39,512 nt of DNA, taken from contig JAFLED010000006.1 of the NCBI GenBank assembly GCA_017302045.1, positions 1-39,512 on the forward strand, in the 5' to 3' direction. Below the pieces are notes generated by a model, which ran no database searches, was not told the DNA's origin, and saw only the letters and a program-made list of their open reading frames with translations. Position 1 is the stretch's first letter. Every line of letters starts with the position of its first letter. This document shows, in pieces, positions 7,885-16,132 of this stretch. Source of the stretch: Spirochaetota bacterium. GTDB lineage: Bacteria > Spirochaetota > Leptospiria > Turneriellales > Turneriellaceae. The position numbers were made by a program, and so were the translations under genes.

Positions 7885-8946
7885 TCAGGCGATCGTAACG
7901 TCTTTGCAGAGATAGACGTCTTGAATCGCGTGGAGCAGGTCGACGCCTTCTTTGATCGGTTTCTGGAATGCCTTGCGGCCAGAGATGAGACCCATGCCAC
8001 CCGCGCGCTTGTTGACAACCGCTGTCGTGATTGCTTCGGCGAGGTCAGTGGCGCCTTTCGATTCGCCACCCGAGTTGATGAGGCCCATGCGGCCCATGTA
8101 GCAGTTTGCTACCTGGTAACGCGTGAGGTCGATCGGATTATCGCTGGTCAGGTCTGAATAAACTTTCGGGTGTGTTTTGCCAAATTTAAGAGCGTTGTAA
8201 CCGCCGTTGTTTGTGGGCAACTTTTGTTTGATGATATCTGCCTGAATCGTGACGCCGAGATGATTCGCCTGGCTTGTCAGGTCGGCGCTCGTGTGGTAAT
8301 CCACACCGTCTTTCTTGAAGTCGCTGTTTCTGAGGTAGCACCAGAGAATTGTCGCGAGACCGAGTTCATGCGCGCGCTCGAAAGCCTGCGCCACTTCGAC
8401 GATTTGGCGTGCCGATTCGTCAGAGCCAAAGTAGATCGTCGCCCCAACGGCAACCGCGCCCATCGCTGCTGCTTCTTCGACGCTGCCGAACATGATTTGG
8501 TCGAACTTATTCGGGTATGAAAGAAATTCGTTGTGGTTGATCTTCACGATAAAAGGAATCTTGTGTGCGTATTTACGCGAGACGGCTGCCAGCACGCCAT
8601 AAGTCGATGCCACCGCATTGCATCCGCCTTCGATCGCGAGCTTGACAATATTTTCGGGATCGAAATAGATCGGGTTGGGTGCAAACGACGCGCCGGCCGA
8701 GTGCTCGATACCCTGGTCGACGGGCAGAATCGAAACATAGCCGGTATTCGCGAGGCGGCCATGGCCGATGATCGACTGCAATGAGCGCAGCACGTTGTTA
8801 TTGCGGTTTGAGGAGGCATAGATATTGTCGACGACATCTGCCGACGGCAGGTGGAGCGACTCTTTCGGAATCGTCGTGCATTTGTGCGCCAGCAGGCCTG
8901 CATGTGCGCCGAGGTGGTTTTCGATTTCGTTGATCTTCAATGGCAT
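7885..8946 (-). CDS. fbaB: Class I fructose-bisphosphate aldolase, FbaB/DhnA type
   Basis: 353 residues from ATG 8946 ([13 protein letters not shown]); the frame stays open to 9018 but the shorter start fits the family length (E. coli FbaB is about 350). Recognisable segments are [34 protein letters not shown], and the C-terminal [13 protein letters not shown] plus [19 protein letters not shown], which match the DhnA-type TIM-barrel aldolase with a Schiff-base Lys. It catalyses cleavage and formation of fructose-1,6-bisphosphate in glycolysis and gluconeogenesis. The gene stands alone. The TetR-type palindrome at 9023-9048 lies upstream of its start as well as of the divergent hydrolase gene, so shared control is possible. 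Confidence 0.88.
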   Translation of the reverse strand: MPLKINEIENHLGAHAGLLAHKCTTIPKESLHLPSADVVDNIYASSNRNNNVLRSLQSIIGHGRLANTGYVSILPVDQGIEHSAGASFAPNPIYFDPENIVKLAIEGGCNAVASTYGVLAAVSRKYAHKIPFIVKINHNEFLSYPNKFDQIMFGSVEEAAAMGAVAVGATIYFGSDESARQIVEVAQAFERAHELGLATILWCYLRNSDFKKDGVDYHTSADLTSQANHLGVTIQADIIKQKLPTNNGGYNALKFGKTHPKVYSDLTSDNPIDLTRYQVANCYMGRMGLINSGGESKGATDLAEAITTAVVNKRAGGMGLISGRKAFQKPIKEGVDLLHAIQDVYLCKDVTIA

Positions 8947-9022
8947 GGCGGAAATTATCGGTTTTTCAGACAGGGCGGCAAACGCTTTTGTCTTTGCGCT
9001 TGACGGTATCGCCGGCACACTT

Positions 9023-9048
9023 TTTATGACTGACTAGTCAGTCATAAA
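9023..9048. promoter_or_regulatory. Perfect 26-bp palindrome, probable TetR-family operator
   Basis: A perfect inverted repeat with the core TGACTGAC-TA-GTCAGTCA, extended by AT-rich arms. It sits 12 bp before the hydrolase ATG (with GAGAGG between) in the divergent region facing the aldolase gene. TetR-family repressors bind such palindromes, and a TetR gene is the second gene of the downstream operon, so autoregulation is the natural reading. Half-sites TGACTGAC also occur in the desaturase palindrome at 24606-24645, with a different spacer. Confidence 0.75.
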
Positions 9049-9060
9049 TTGAGAGGGTAC

Positions 9061-9888
9061 ATGGTTACGAAACAAAAACAGGGGAGCGCCGCAAGGGTCG
9101 GCCGGGTAGAGACTACGGCAGGTGCCATGGCGGTCTATGAGTACGGCCATGGTGTGCCGCTCGTGTTGCTGCATGCGAATGCGCACGATCATGCGGATTA
9201 CCAGCCGGTTATCCCGGCGCTGGCCGAAAAATACCGCGTCATTGCGATCGATGCGCCGGGCCATGGCGCGTCGGCATGGGCTTTTGACCCCGCAGAAATC
9301 ACGGCTGTCAAAATCGCCGACGCGCAGGCCGAAGTTGTTGCCAGGCTCGGTCTTAAACGGCCGGCTTTCATCGGCAATTCGATCGGCGGTTTTACCGCGT
9401 TGCGTTATGCGCTCAAAAATCCCGGCAACACACGCGGTCTCGTACTGGTAAATAGCGGTGGGTTTAACTCATCCGATCTAAAGGCGAAGATCTTCTGCAA
9501 CCTGATGGGATTCACCCCCGTCGCCGGCGCTTTGTGGAATCTATTTCCGCAGAGCTATCTGCGTGTGAAGACCCCGCACGTGAAAAAGATACTCGCGAAA
9601 ATACGCGCGCGTAAAAACACCGAAACGGTGCAGATGTTCGCTGCAATCTGGAAGAGTTTTCTCGAAGACGAACATAATCTGCTCGAAGCGGCGAAACAGG
9701 TTACTGCGCCGACGCTTTTAGCCTGGGGTAAACGCGATCCCGTAATTCCTTTAAGTATCGGTCGTGTCGCGCAGAAGTGCATCCCCCATGCGCAGCTGCA
9801 TGTCTTCGATACAGGCCATGAACCGTTTGCCGAGGCACCCGAAGATTTTTTACGGGTAGTGCTGCCGTTTCTGGATTCGCTGAAATGA
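9061..9888 (+). CDS. Alpha/beta hydrolase
   Basis: 275 residues from ATG 9061, with GAGAGG at good spacing upstream. The alpha/beta hydrolase fold is clear: VPLVLLHANAHDHADY (oxyanion region), VIAIDAPGHGAS, nucleophile elbow GNSIGGFTAL (catalytic Ser), LAWGKRDPVIP (acid) and DTGHEPFAEAPEDF (catalytic His). There is no signal peptide, so it is cytoplasmic. The substrate is unknown; an ester or lactone hydrolase is likely. The last four bases (ATGA) overlap the start of the TetR gene, making a two-gene operon under the upstream palindrome. Confidence 0.85.
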   Translation: MVTKQKQGSAARVGRVETTAGAMAVYEYGHGVPLVLLHANAHDHADYQPVIPALAEKYRVIAIDAPGHGASAWAFDPAEITAVKIADAQAEVVARLGLKRPAFIGNSIGGFTALRYALKNPGNTRGLVLVNSGGFNSSDLKAKIFCNLMGFTPVAGALWNLFPQSYLRVKTPHVKKILAKIRARKNTETVQMFAAIWKSFLEDEHNLLEAAKQVTAPTLLAWGKRDPVIPLSIGRVAQKCIPHAQLHVFDTGHEPFAEAPEDFLRVVLPFLDSLK

Positions 9889-10427
9889 AAAAATACGACG
9901 CCGCCCGTACCAAAGCCGCGCTCATCGCCGCCGGATTGCGTGTTTTCGAAAAGAAGGGTTTGGCTGAAATGCGCGTCGACGACGTCGTCGACGAGGCAGG
10001 CGTCGCCAAGGGTACTTTCTATCTCTATTTCAAAGACCGCGCAGCATATCTTTTGGGCATGCACCGTGACTTTCACGATACGCTGCGCGACGAAATTCTG
10101 CAGAAGACCGCACAGTTGCCGCATGGCCGTGAGCGTCTGCTGACCGGTACCACGATTTATCTCGACGGCTGTCTGAAAAAGCACGGCGTCAAGGCGATGT
10201 TGTTTGAAGCACGCAGTGAGCCTGCGCTGCGCGACGAAGTTCTCGCCCGTAATGAAATTTTTTCAGCTGTTGTCGCCGAAGATTTTAAGGCGATCGGCAG
10301 AAGGCATCCCGGCGCCGCGGCGAAACTGTTCGTCGCTATGGCCGCCGAAGCCGCGCTCAGCGAGATGCAGGCGCGAAAAAAACTCGCACCGCTGCGGGCA
10401 GCGCTGGCCGATTTTATTACCGGGTAA
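9885..10427 (+). CDS. TetR-family transcriptional regulator
   Basis: 180 residues. The N-terminal helix-turn-helix is typical: AALIAAGLRVFEKKGLAEM, then VDDVVDEAGVAKGTFYLYFK, which places the recognition helix around residues 35-55. The C-terminal part is the helical ligand domain and matches no specific subgroup I can name. Translation is coupled to the hydrolase gene by an ATGA overlap. It probably represses its own operon through the 26-bp palindrome at 9023-9048; the inducer is probably a substrate or product of the hydrolase. The 3' end overlaps the convergent histidine kinase gene by 11 bp. Confidence 0.88.
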   Translation: MKKYDAARTKAALIAAGLRVFEKKGLAEMRVDDVVDEAGVAKGTFYLYFKDRAAYLLGMHRDFHDTLRDEILQKTAQLPHGRERLLTGTTIYLDGCLKKHGVKAMLFEARSEPALRDEVLARNEIFSAVVAEDFKAIGRRHPGAAAKLFVAMAAEAALSEMQARKKLAPLRAALADFITG

Positions 10428-13257
10428 GAGAGTGCGGCGGCTGATCGAGGCAGCTGCGTATGGTTTCGGCGAGCTTCTGCAGATCGTATGGCTTGGGGAT
10501 AAAATTGACCCCCTCCCGGATATTTCTTTCGCCGCTGATCAGATCGGCGGCATAACCGCTGGTGAGCAATACTTTTAGCCCGGGTTCAGATGCTTGCAGC
10601 TTGCGCGCCAGCTCAACGCCATTCATACCATCGGGCATAATGATGTCAGTCATCAGCATGTCGATTTTCTCCTGGCGTTGTTCCCACAGAGCGACCGCTT
10701 CTTTACCGGTCGCCGCTTCGATGATCTTATAGCCCAGGTTAGAGATCAGAGTTTGTACCATTTTGCGCACCGAGTTTTCATCCTCGACGAGCAAAATCGT
10801 TTCATTGCCGCGGGGCAGATTCTTTTTCTGTTCGGGGGCAACCGGATTTTTCGTGGTTTTGATGACAGGCAGATAAACGCGAAACGTGGCCCCGCTACCT
10901 GGCTCGCTGAAAACATCGACCCAGCCGCCATGTTGCTGGGCGATGCCGAAGACGGTGGCAAGCCCCAGGCCCGTCCCCTTGCCGACGTCTTTGGTCGTGA
11001 AAAACGGTTCGAAAATATGCGCCAGGGCCTCGGGGGGAATTCCAGCGCCGCTGTCGATAACGGAAATACGCGCATAACTGCCCGGCTTGGCCGCAGGTAC
11101 TCTCTGTGCGACCGCTTCGTCGAAGTCAACCTGAGTAACGTCGATGAGTAACCGTCCTCCGTTGGGCATCGCGTCGCGGCTATTGACCGCGAGATTGACG
11201 AGAATCTGATTCATCATACCGCTATCGGCGCGTACAAAGATTGCGTCTGCCGCGGTTTGAAAGCGCAGATCGATATCTTCGCCGACAATACGTTTGAGCA
11301 TCTTGCCTGTCTCGTGTACAATTTCATTGAGATTGATTTCGCGCAATTTCATGGCTTGTTTACGGCCGAAAAGCAACAGTTGCCGTGTCAGCGCCGCCGC
11401 GCGCTGCGCCGCGTCGTCAATTTCACGGGTGAACAGCTGAATCTGTTCCGGATTTTTTTCGCCCGCGATGAGTGAAGCATTCCCTTGAATGACCGTGAGC
11501 AGGTTATTAAAGTCATGCGCAACACCGGCAGAGAGCTGACCGATAGCCTCCATCTTTTGCGCCTGCAGCATCTGAAATTCGAGTTGTTTGCGGCTTGTGA
11601 TGTCTTCGGCTACACCGACGATGCGACGCACAGAGCCTTGCTTGTCAAGAACGGGAAATGCCCGCTCGGCAATCCAGCGTTCGCTGCCGTCGGGTCTCAG
11701 AATGCGGTACTCCTCCATGTATTTTGCTTCTTTGCGGTCAGAAATCGCCTTGCGAATACGATCCTGATCGTCGGGATGCACCGTCTCAAGCCATGCCGCG
11801 GGATGTTCGAGTAAGGCCTGGCCAGATCGCCCCCAGATGCGTTCGTACGCGGGGCTGATATAATATATTTTATCGCTCGCCGGGTCGGTCATCCAGAAAA
11901 CTTCTTCAATACTTTCCACGACCTGTCTGAACTGGTCTTCGCTTTGCCGCAATTTTTCTTCGTTGTCTTTGCGTGCTGAGATATCGCGCAGAAAAGCCGC
12001 CAAACCTTCACCCGACGGAAACAGCCGAATGTCGAGCCAGCATTCGGCGACGTGTGAAAAGGCTTCGAAGGCAACAGGCACGCGTTCGGCCATCGCATGG
12101 CGGTATTGCTGCTCCATGGGTGTGCCCCTGAGCTGGTAAAAAACATCCCAGATCGATTTGCCGATCATCTCTTCGCGGGTGTGTTTCAGCAAAGTCAGGC
12201 CGCGGTCGTTGACGAAAGTGAAGCGCCATTCGATATCGAGCGCAAAGCAGGCTTCGTCCATACCGCGTACGATTTCGGCAAGCAGTCTGTTCTCTTCGGT
12301 GATCTGGCGGAGGGCGTGCGTATTGGAAAAGCTTTCCAGCGCGTAAGAGAGATCCGCGGCCACAGCCACAAGCGTTGGTATTAGTTTTTCGGTGAAGTAC
12401 CCGGGCTGAATGGAATAGACGCCGAGTAAACCCTTGAGCTCGCCCTTGAGTCTCAGGGGAAATGTGGCTAACGAATGGACCCCGGCCTTAGCCGCCAGCG
12501 AAGATAGCCCACGCATAGCGGGGGTCTCCTGGAAGTTATTCAGTACAGTATATCCGTGCGAGTCGAAATTTGCAATCCGGAGGGCATGATATTTTTCGGC
12601 CATTTCTTGCGGCATCTGTGCGACATCGGCAATGATTCCATTATCGTCGCCGTAAATAGCGCATGGATCGAACCCATTTTTCCGGGCATTCAATAATCCA
12701 ATCCAGGCGAACTTAAATTTTCCGTATTCGACGGCGATTTCGCAGACGGTTTTGAACAAGGCTTCCGGATTCTGAGCCTGTGAAATTGCCTGGCTCGTCT
12801 TCGACAGCATTGCATACAAATTCCGCTGCGCGACCAGTTCGCCTTCGATCTGCATTCTTTCGGAGACATCGCGCAAAATGATGGAATAGACCGTTCTGCC
12901 GTCGTTGGGTGAGCGCGTGATAGAGGCTTCGACGGGAAACTCACCGCCGTCGGAACGCAGGCCGTTGATGAGTCCGAGTTTACCCATGCGACGGCGCGTT
13001 TGACCGGTCTCGCCGAAGGTTTTCATTTGAGCTGTGTGATCGCCGCGAAAACGGTTGGGGATCAGCAGTTCAAGGCCCTTGCCCAGCATTTCGTCTGCGG
13101 GGTATCCGAACATTTTTTCCGCCGCCTGGTTAAAAAGAATGATACGAAATTTTTCATCGACCGAAATGATCGCATCCACGGCGTTTTCGATCAAAGCGCG
13201 CAACGCGGGTGCGTTCAGCACTGTCTCTGGCGATTGATGGCCTTCTTCGGCTGGCAT
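10417..13257 (-). CDS. Soluble hybrid sensor histidine kinase (PAS-GAF-PAS-PAS-HisKA-HATPase-REC)
   Basis: 946 residues, no membrane segment. Order: PAS (about 15-135, ALIENAVDAIISVDEKFRII), GAF (about 150-310), a second PAS (about 325-435, MDEACFALDIEWRFTFVNDR), a third PAS with PAC (about 445-560, FRQVVESIEEVFWMTDP), HisKA with the phospho-acceptor His in SAGVAHDFNNLLTVIQGN, an ATPase domain (NLAVNSRDAMPNGG, DSGAGIPPEAL, GKGTGLGLATVFG) and a receiver domain (TILLVEDENSVRKM; acceptor Asp in MLMTDIIMPDGMNG; Lys in FIPKPYDL). It senses a cytoplasmic or diffusible signal and relays phosphate to its own receiver. No output regulator is adjacent. Its 3' end overlaps the convergent TetR gene by 11 bp. 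Confidence 0.92.
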   Translation of the reverse strand: MPAEEGHQSPETVLNAPALRALIENAVDAIISVDEKFRIILFNQAAEKMFGYPADEMLGKGLELLIPNRFRGDHTAQMKTFGETGQTRRRMGKLGLINGLRSDGGEFPVEASITRSPNDGRTVYSIILRDVSERMQIEGELVAQRNLYAMLSKTSQAISQAQNPEALFKTVCEIAVEYGKFKFAWIGLLNARKNGFDPCAIYGDDNGIIADVAQMPQEMAEKYHALRIANFDSHGYTVLNNFQETPAMRGLSSLAAKAGVHSLATFPLRLKGELKGLLGVYSIQPGYFTEKLIPTLVAVAADLSYALESFSNTHALRQITEENRLLAEIVRGMDEACFALDIEWRFTFVNDRGLTLLKHTREEMIGKSIWDVFYQLRGTPMEQQYRHAMAERVPVAFEAFSHVAECWLDIRLFPSGEGLAAFLRDISARKDNEEKLRQSEDQFRQVVESIEEVFWMTDPASDKIYYISPAYERIWGRSGQALLEHPAAWLETVHPDDQDRIRKAISDRKEAKYMEEYRILRPDGSERWIAERAFPVLDKQGSVRRIVGVAEDITSRKQLEFQMLQAQKMEAIGQLSAGVAHDFNNLLTVIQGNASLIAGEKNPEQIQLFTREIDDAAQRAAALTRQLLLFGRKQAMKLREINLNEIVHETGKMLKRIVGEDIDLRFQTAADAIFVRADSGMMNQILVNLAVNSRDAMPNGGRLLIDVTQVDFDEAVAQRVPAAKPGSYARISVIDSGAGIPPEALAHIFEPFFTTKDVGKGTGLGLATVFGIAQQHGGWVDVFSEPGSGATFRVYLPVIKTTKNPVAPEQKKNLPRGNETILLVEDENSVRKMVQTLISNLGYKIIEAATGKEAVALWEQRQEKIDMLMTDIIMPDGMNGVELARKLQASEPGLKVLLTSGYAADLISGERNIREGVNFIPKPYDLQKLAETIRSCLDQPPHSLTR

Positions 13258-13397
13258 GGTGTCGGGGATACCTTTGCGCCCCCAAGTCAGCCCTGCAACT
13301 CATTTATAGAATAATGTATCTATATATCTGTTAATGGCGCATGGGAAAAGCGCCTCGGGGTTTACGCGGTAGGCGAGTGTCGCGATACCTGCAGAGC

Positions 13398-13868
13398 ATG
13401 TCGACGATTCTTTTAGAGACATATATCGCCGCGCCGATCGAAGTCTGTTTCGACGCCGCGCGCGATGTCGGCCTGCATCTTGGTTCGGCTGCCGGTACCG
13501 GTGAGCGGGTTATCCGGGGGCGCACGACGGGCCTTTTCGAACGCGGCGAAGAAATCACCTGGCAGGCGCGGCATTTCGGTGTGCGGCAACGATTGACGGT
13601 GCGCATTACTGAGTTGGATTTCCCGCGTTTCTTTGCCGATGAAATGGTGCGCGGGGCCTTTAAAGCGATGCGGCACGAACACTATTTTGCGGCCAGCGGC
13701 ACAGGTACGCTGATGACAGATAAGTTTATGTATGAAACCCCGTTTTGGGTCTTCGGTAAGATCTTCGATACGCTGTTATTAAAAAAACACATGACGGATT
13801 TTCTCATGCGGCGAAACCAATTTCTTAAAGCGGTCTGTGAACAGCGCGCCCGCGGCGAAAGCCGGTAA
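13398..13868 (+). CDS. SRPBCC (START/polyketide cyclase-like) family protein
   Basis: 156 residues from ATG 13398; the frame is open 57 bp further upstream but MSTILLETYIAAPIEVCFDA is the normal beginning of this fold (beta strand, then I-x-A-P-x-E-x-x-F-D). The helix-grip features continue with LFERGEEITWQARHFG and DEMVRGAFKAMRHEHYF. Such proteins bind hydrophobic ligands in a central cavity. The role here is unknown. It stands between the divergent histidine kinase and the convergent Cys-motif gene, with no evident operon partner. Confidence 0.75.
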   Translation: MSTILLETYIAAPIEVCFDAARDVGLHLGSAAGTGERVIRGRTTGLFERGEEITWQARHFGVRQRLTVRITELDFPRFFADEMVRGAFKAMRHEHYFAASGTGTLMTDKFMYETPFWVFGKIFDTLLLKKHMTDFLMRRNQFLKAVCEQRARGESR

Positions 13869-13879
13869 ATTTTGGTCGA

Positions 13880-14593
13880 TCAGCCCGGTTGAGTAATGCT
13901 GGCGCGCAATGCGGCAAATGCGGCGAGGTATTCGGTCTTGTCGAACTCGAATGGCCCTACCTGGGGAAAGTCGATCTCCTTTGCCACATCTTCCCTGATG
14001 TCGGCCTCGCGATCGATGGTATATGTCCCTTTTTTATACGCATGGATGAATTCGTAATCGTTCTCGTATTCTGCAGTGGCCCATTGCCCGAGCATACCAT
14101 AGTTCTTGCCTTCGGCTAACCACAGCTCGAATAACCGTTGATCGAGAACCGATTTATCTTCGTTGAAGTAGGCGGCGGGTTTCTCACGGCCATTGTCGAA
14201 ATGCCGCCAAATAACCGTACCCGGTGTTTCAAGAATTTGCATCGTTACGCTGCCGCAGTAGAGATCGCCGCATTCCGGGCAGCCATAGATATGCACGCGC
14301 CGGTTTTCGAGGAAAGTCGGAATCTCGAGCGTCAATACAAGGGGTAATCGGCCGGCATGTTTGAACTGGTTGAAACAGTCTTTCAGGTGGAAAGTTGTCG
14401 TGAAACTCTCGGGCTTCAGCATACCCGTCAGATCGTTTTGATCAACGGAACACAAATCGGCGAGCGACTGCCCGTTGACGATAAAATCGATATACTCGAC
14501 ACCGATTCTGTGGCCATCCATCGCCATGTTCTTGCGCGCGCCTTCAGGCTGTACTTCGAGGCGATGGCGCCATTGAAACGACAGTTTATCCAT
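13880..14593 (-). CDS. Hypothetical protein with Cys motif, last gene of the ECF41 operon
   Basis: 237 residues from ATG 14593, preceded by AGAGG; the frame opens 18 bp earlier. The central stretch IYGCPECGDLYCGSVTMQI gives Cys105, Cys108 and Cys113, a small metal- or redox-type cluster I recall only from uncharacterised proteins. The rest mixes charged and aromatic segments (HFDNGREKPAAYFNEDK) with no signal peptide. Its start overlaps the stop of the ECF41 sigma gene by 8 bp, so the two are translationally coupled. I do not recognise an enzyme. Position suggests it is part of the sigma-controlled response, possibly redox-related. Confidence 0.75.
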   Translation of the reverse strand: MDKLSFQWRHRLEVQPEGARKNMAMDGHRIGVEYIDFIVNGQSLADLCSVDQNDLTGMLKPESFTTTFHLKDCFNQFKHAGRLPLVLTLEIPTFLENRRVHIYGCPECGDLYCGSVTMQILETPGTVIWRHFDNGREKPAAYFNEDKSVLDQRLFELWLAEGKNYGMLGQWATAEYENDYEFIHAYKKGTYTIDREADIREDVAKEIDFPQVGPFEFDKTEYLAAFAALRASITQPG

Positions 14594-15572
14594 AGCTGCG
14601 CCTCTGCACAAAAAACTTCTTCTTCATGAGCAACCAGCTCAGGCGCAGCCGCTGCGATGCAGAGAGTATTTTTTGTACCGGCACCAGAGCACCGCGCCGC
14701 AGTAAATCCCCCCGGTTTGCCCATGCCTTTAGTTTGTCGGGATTCAGCACCGTGAGTAGTTTTTCAATCGTGCCGCCGCGCGCGTCGAAGTATTGTACAA
14801 ACGCCGGGGTCTCGCGGTTGTAACCGACGAGCACAAGCGTACCCCCCGAATACGCGGCGTAATAATGTGTCGCGCGCACCTTGTTGCGTACTGCGAACAG
14901 AAACTTCGCGGTTTGCCGCGCCGTGCGAATCGGTATTTTCGACGCCGGCACTTTGCCACCCGCATCGGATATGTACAAGATGTCTTCTTTTAAAAGGCGC
15001 AGCAGATCTTTGCGGTCGGGACTATTGCACGCGCTGAGAAACGCGGCGAGCAGCGCGCGCTCTCTTTCGGGCGGCAGGGGGCGACGGTTAGAATCTGCAC
15101 GCAGGCTCTTCTTCGCGCGGTGAAAAATCTGCCGGCAATAATCGCCGCTCTTTTGAGTGACACGCGCTATCTCGGTGTAATCGTAGTCGAAAACCTCGCG
15201 CAAGAGAAACACCGCGCGCTCGACGGGCGACAGTTTCTGCAGCACGGTGAGAAATGCGAGCGACACAGTTTCCCTTTCTTCAAGGCGTTCGTGCGCCAGA
15301 TAAAGATCGGGTACGGGTTCGGGCAGCCACGGGCCGATGTAGGTCTCGCGCTTTTTACGCGAACTTCTTAAGAGATCGATACAGAGGCGGGTGACAATCG
15401 TGGTTAAGAGCGCCGCCGCAGATTGAATTTTCTCTGCGGGCACGCGCGCAAATTTAACATAGGCGTCTTGCAGAATATCTTCGCTGTCTGACCAGCTGCC
15501 CGTCATGCGGTAAGCGAGAGAAAAGAGCCGGGGTCGCGCCTCTTCGTATGCGTTCAGGTGCTTCGTATGCAT
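14586..15572 (-). CDS. ECF41-family RNA polymerase sigma factor with fused regulatory domain
   Basis: 328 residues, about 140 longer than a minimal ECF sigma. Sigma2 is at about residues 10-75 (YRMTGSWSDSEDILQDAYVKF) and sigma4 at about 105-160 (LSPVERAVFLLREVFDYDYTEIA). The linker carries GPWLPEPV (WLPEP at 82-86). The C-terminal SnoaL-like domain carries SDAGGK (202-207, a variant of the DGGG motif) and NPDKL (277-281). WLPEP and NPDKL are the signatures of ECF41, whose C-terminal domain replaces an anti-sigma factor. It starts directly after the lipoprotein stop and overlaps the next gene, inside a four-gene operon. The promoter at 17290-17316 fits its own consensus, so autoregulation is likely. 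Confidence 0.93.
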   Translation of the reverse strand: MHTKHLNAYEEARPRLFSLAYRMTGSWSDSEDILQDAYVKFARVPAEKIQSAAALLTTIVTRLCIDLLRSSRKKRETYIGPWLPEPVPDLYLAHERLEERETVSLAFLTVLQKLSPVERAVFLLREVFDYDYTEIARVTQKSGDYCRQIFHRAKKSLRADSNRRPLPPERERALLAAFLSACNSPDRKDLLRLLKEDILYISDAGGKVPASKIPIRTARQTAKFLFAVRNKVRATHYYAAYSGGTLVLVGYNRETPAFVQYFDARGGTIEKLLTVLNPDKLKAWANRGDLLRRGALVPVQKILSASQRLRLSWLLMKKKFFVQRRSYG

Positions 15573-16130
15573 CTATGTCGGGGCGAGAGCCGCGGTGAGC
15601 GCTGCGCTCAGGTCGGCCGAAAGGGTTTTTACGCCTTTCAATACCCACGCGCCGCCATTTTGCCAGTGAACCGTAAATTTTTCGGTGTGTGTATTGCCGG
15701 CTTCAGAAACTTCGATATCTAACACCACTTCGGTGCCGCCTTCGACCAGGGCGAACGACGAAAACATTCTCACAACAGGGCCGAGTTCGCGCACCGTGAT
15801 ATGCAGGTATTTTTGATTGCCCGCGGCAGCCGGTGCCAGACGTAAATACTCTGCAATACTGCCCGCGTCGGTGCGTTCCAGCTGCGCCGTGCTGAAGCAT
15901 TTACTCCCGCGAAAAAAATCTTCGAAACCCTGTTTTGCCGCGGCCTCGCGGTTTGCGGGCTCTTTCTGGTCTGGCCGCCAGTGCGGCTTCCACAGCACCA
16001 GCGCGCGCATTTGCTCACCCGCTGTTGCACAAATTTTCTCAGCGGGCCCCTGTGGGCTATAATGTACCTGCGTGGATGAACAAGCCCCGGCAGCAAAGCC
16101 GAGGCAGGTAATCAAATACAATGTTCTCAT
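15573..16130 (-). CDS. Lipoprotein in the ECF41 operon
   Basis: 185 residues from ATG 16130 (MRTLYLITCLGFAAGACSST); the frame is open upstream into the oxidoreductase gene but this start creates a proper lipoprotein signal. The lipobox is A-A-G-A-C with Cys17, the relaxed type used by spirochaetes. The mature part ends in strands KYLHITVRELGPVVRMF, EVVLDIEVSEAG and VHWQNGGAWVLKGVKTL, like a small ligand-binding or envelope-stress lipoprotein. I know no named family. It lies 2 bp after the oxidoreductase stop and abuts the sigma gene, so it may sense or buffer envelope conditions for the regulon (inference). Confidence 0.75.
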   Translation of the reverse strand: MRTLYLITCLGFAAGACSSTQVHYSPQGPAEKICATAGEQMRALVLWKPHWRPDQKEPANREAAAKQGFEDFFRGSKCFSTAQLERTDAGSIAEYLRLAPAAAGNQKYLHITVRELGPVVRMFSSFALVEGGTEVVLDIEVSEAGNTHTEKFTVHWQNGGAWVLKGVKTLSADLSAALTAALAPT

Positions 16131-16132
16131 GG

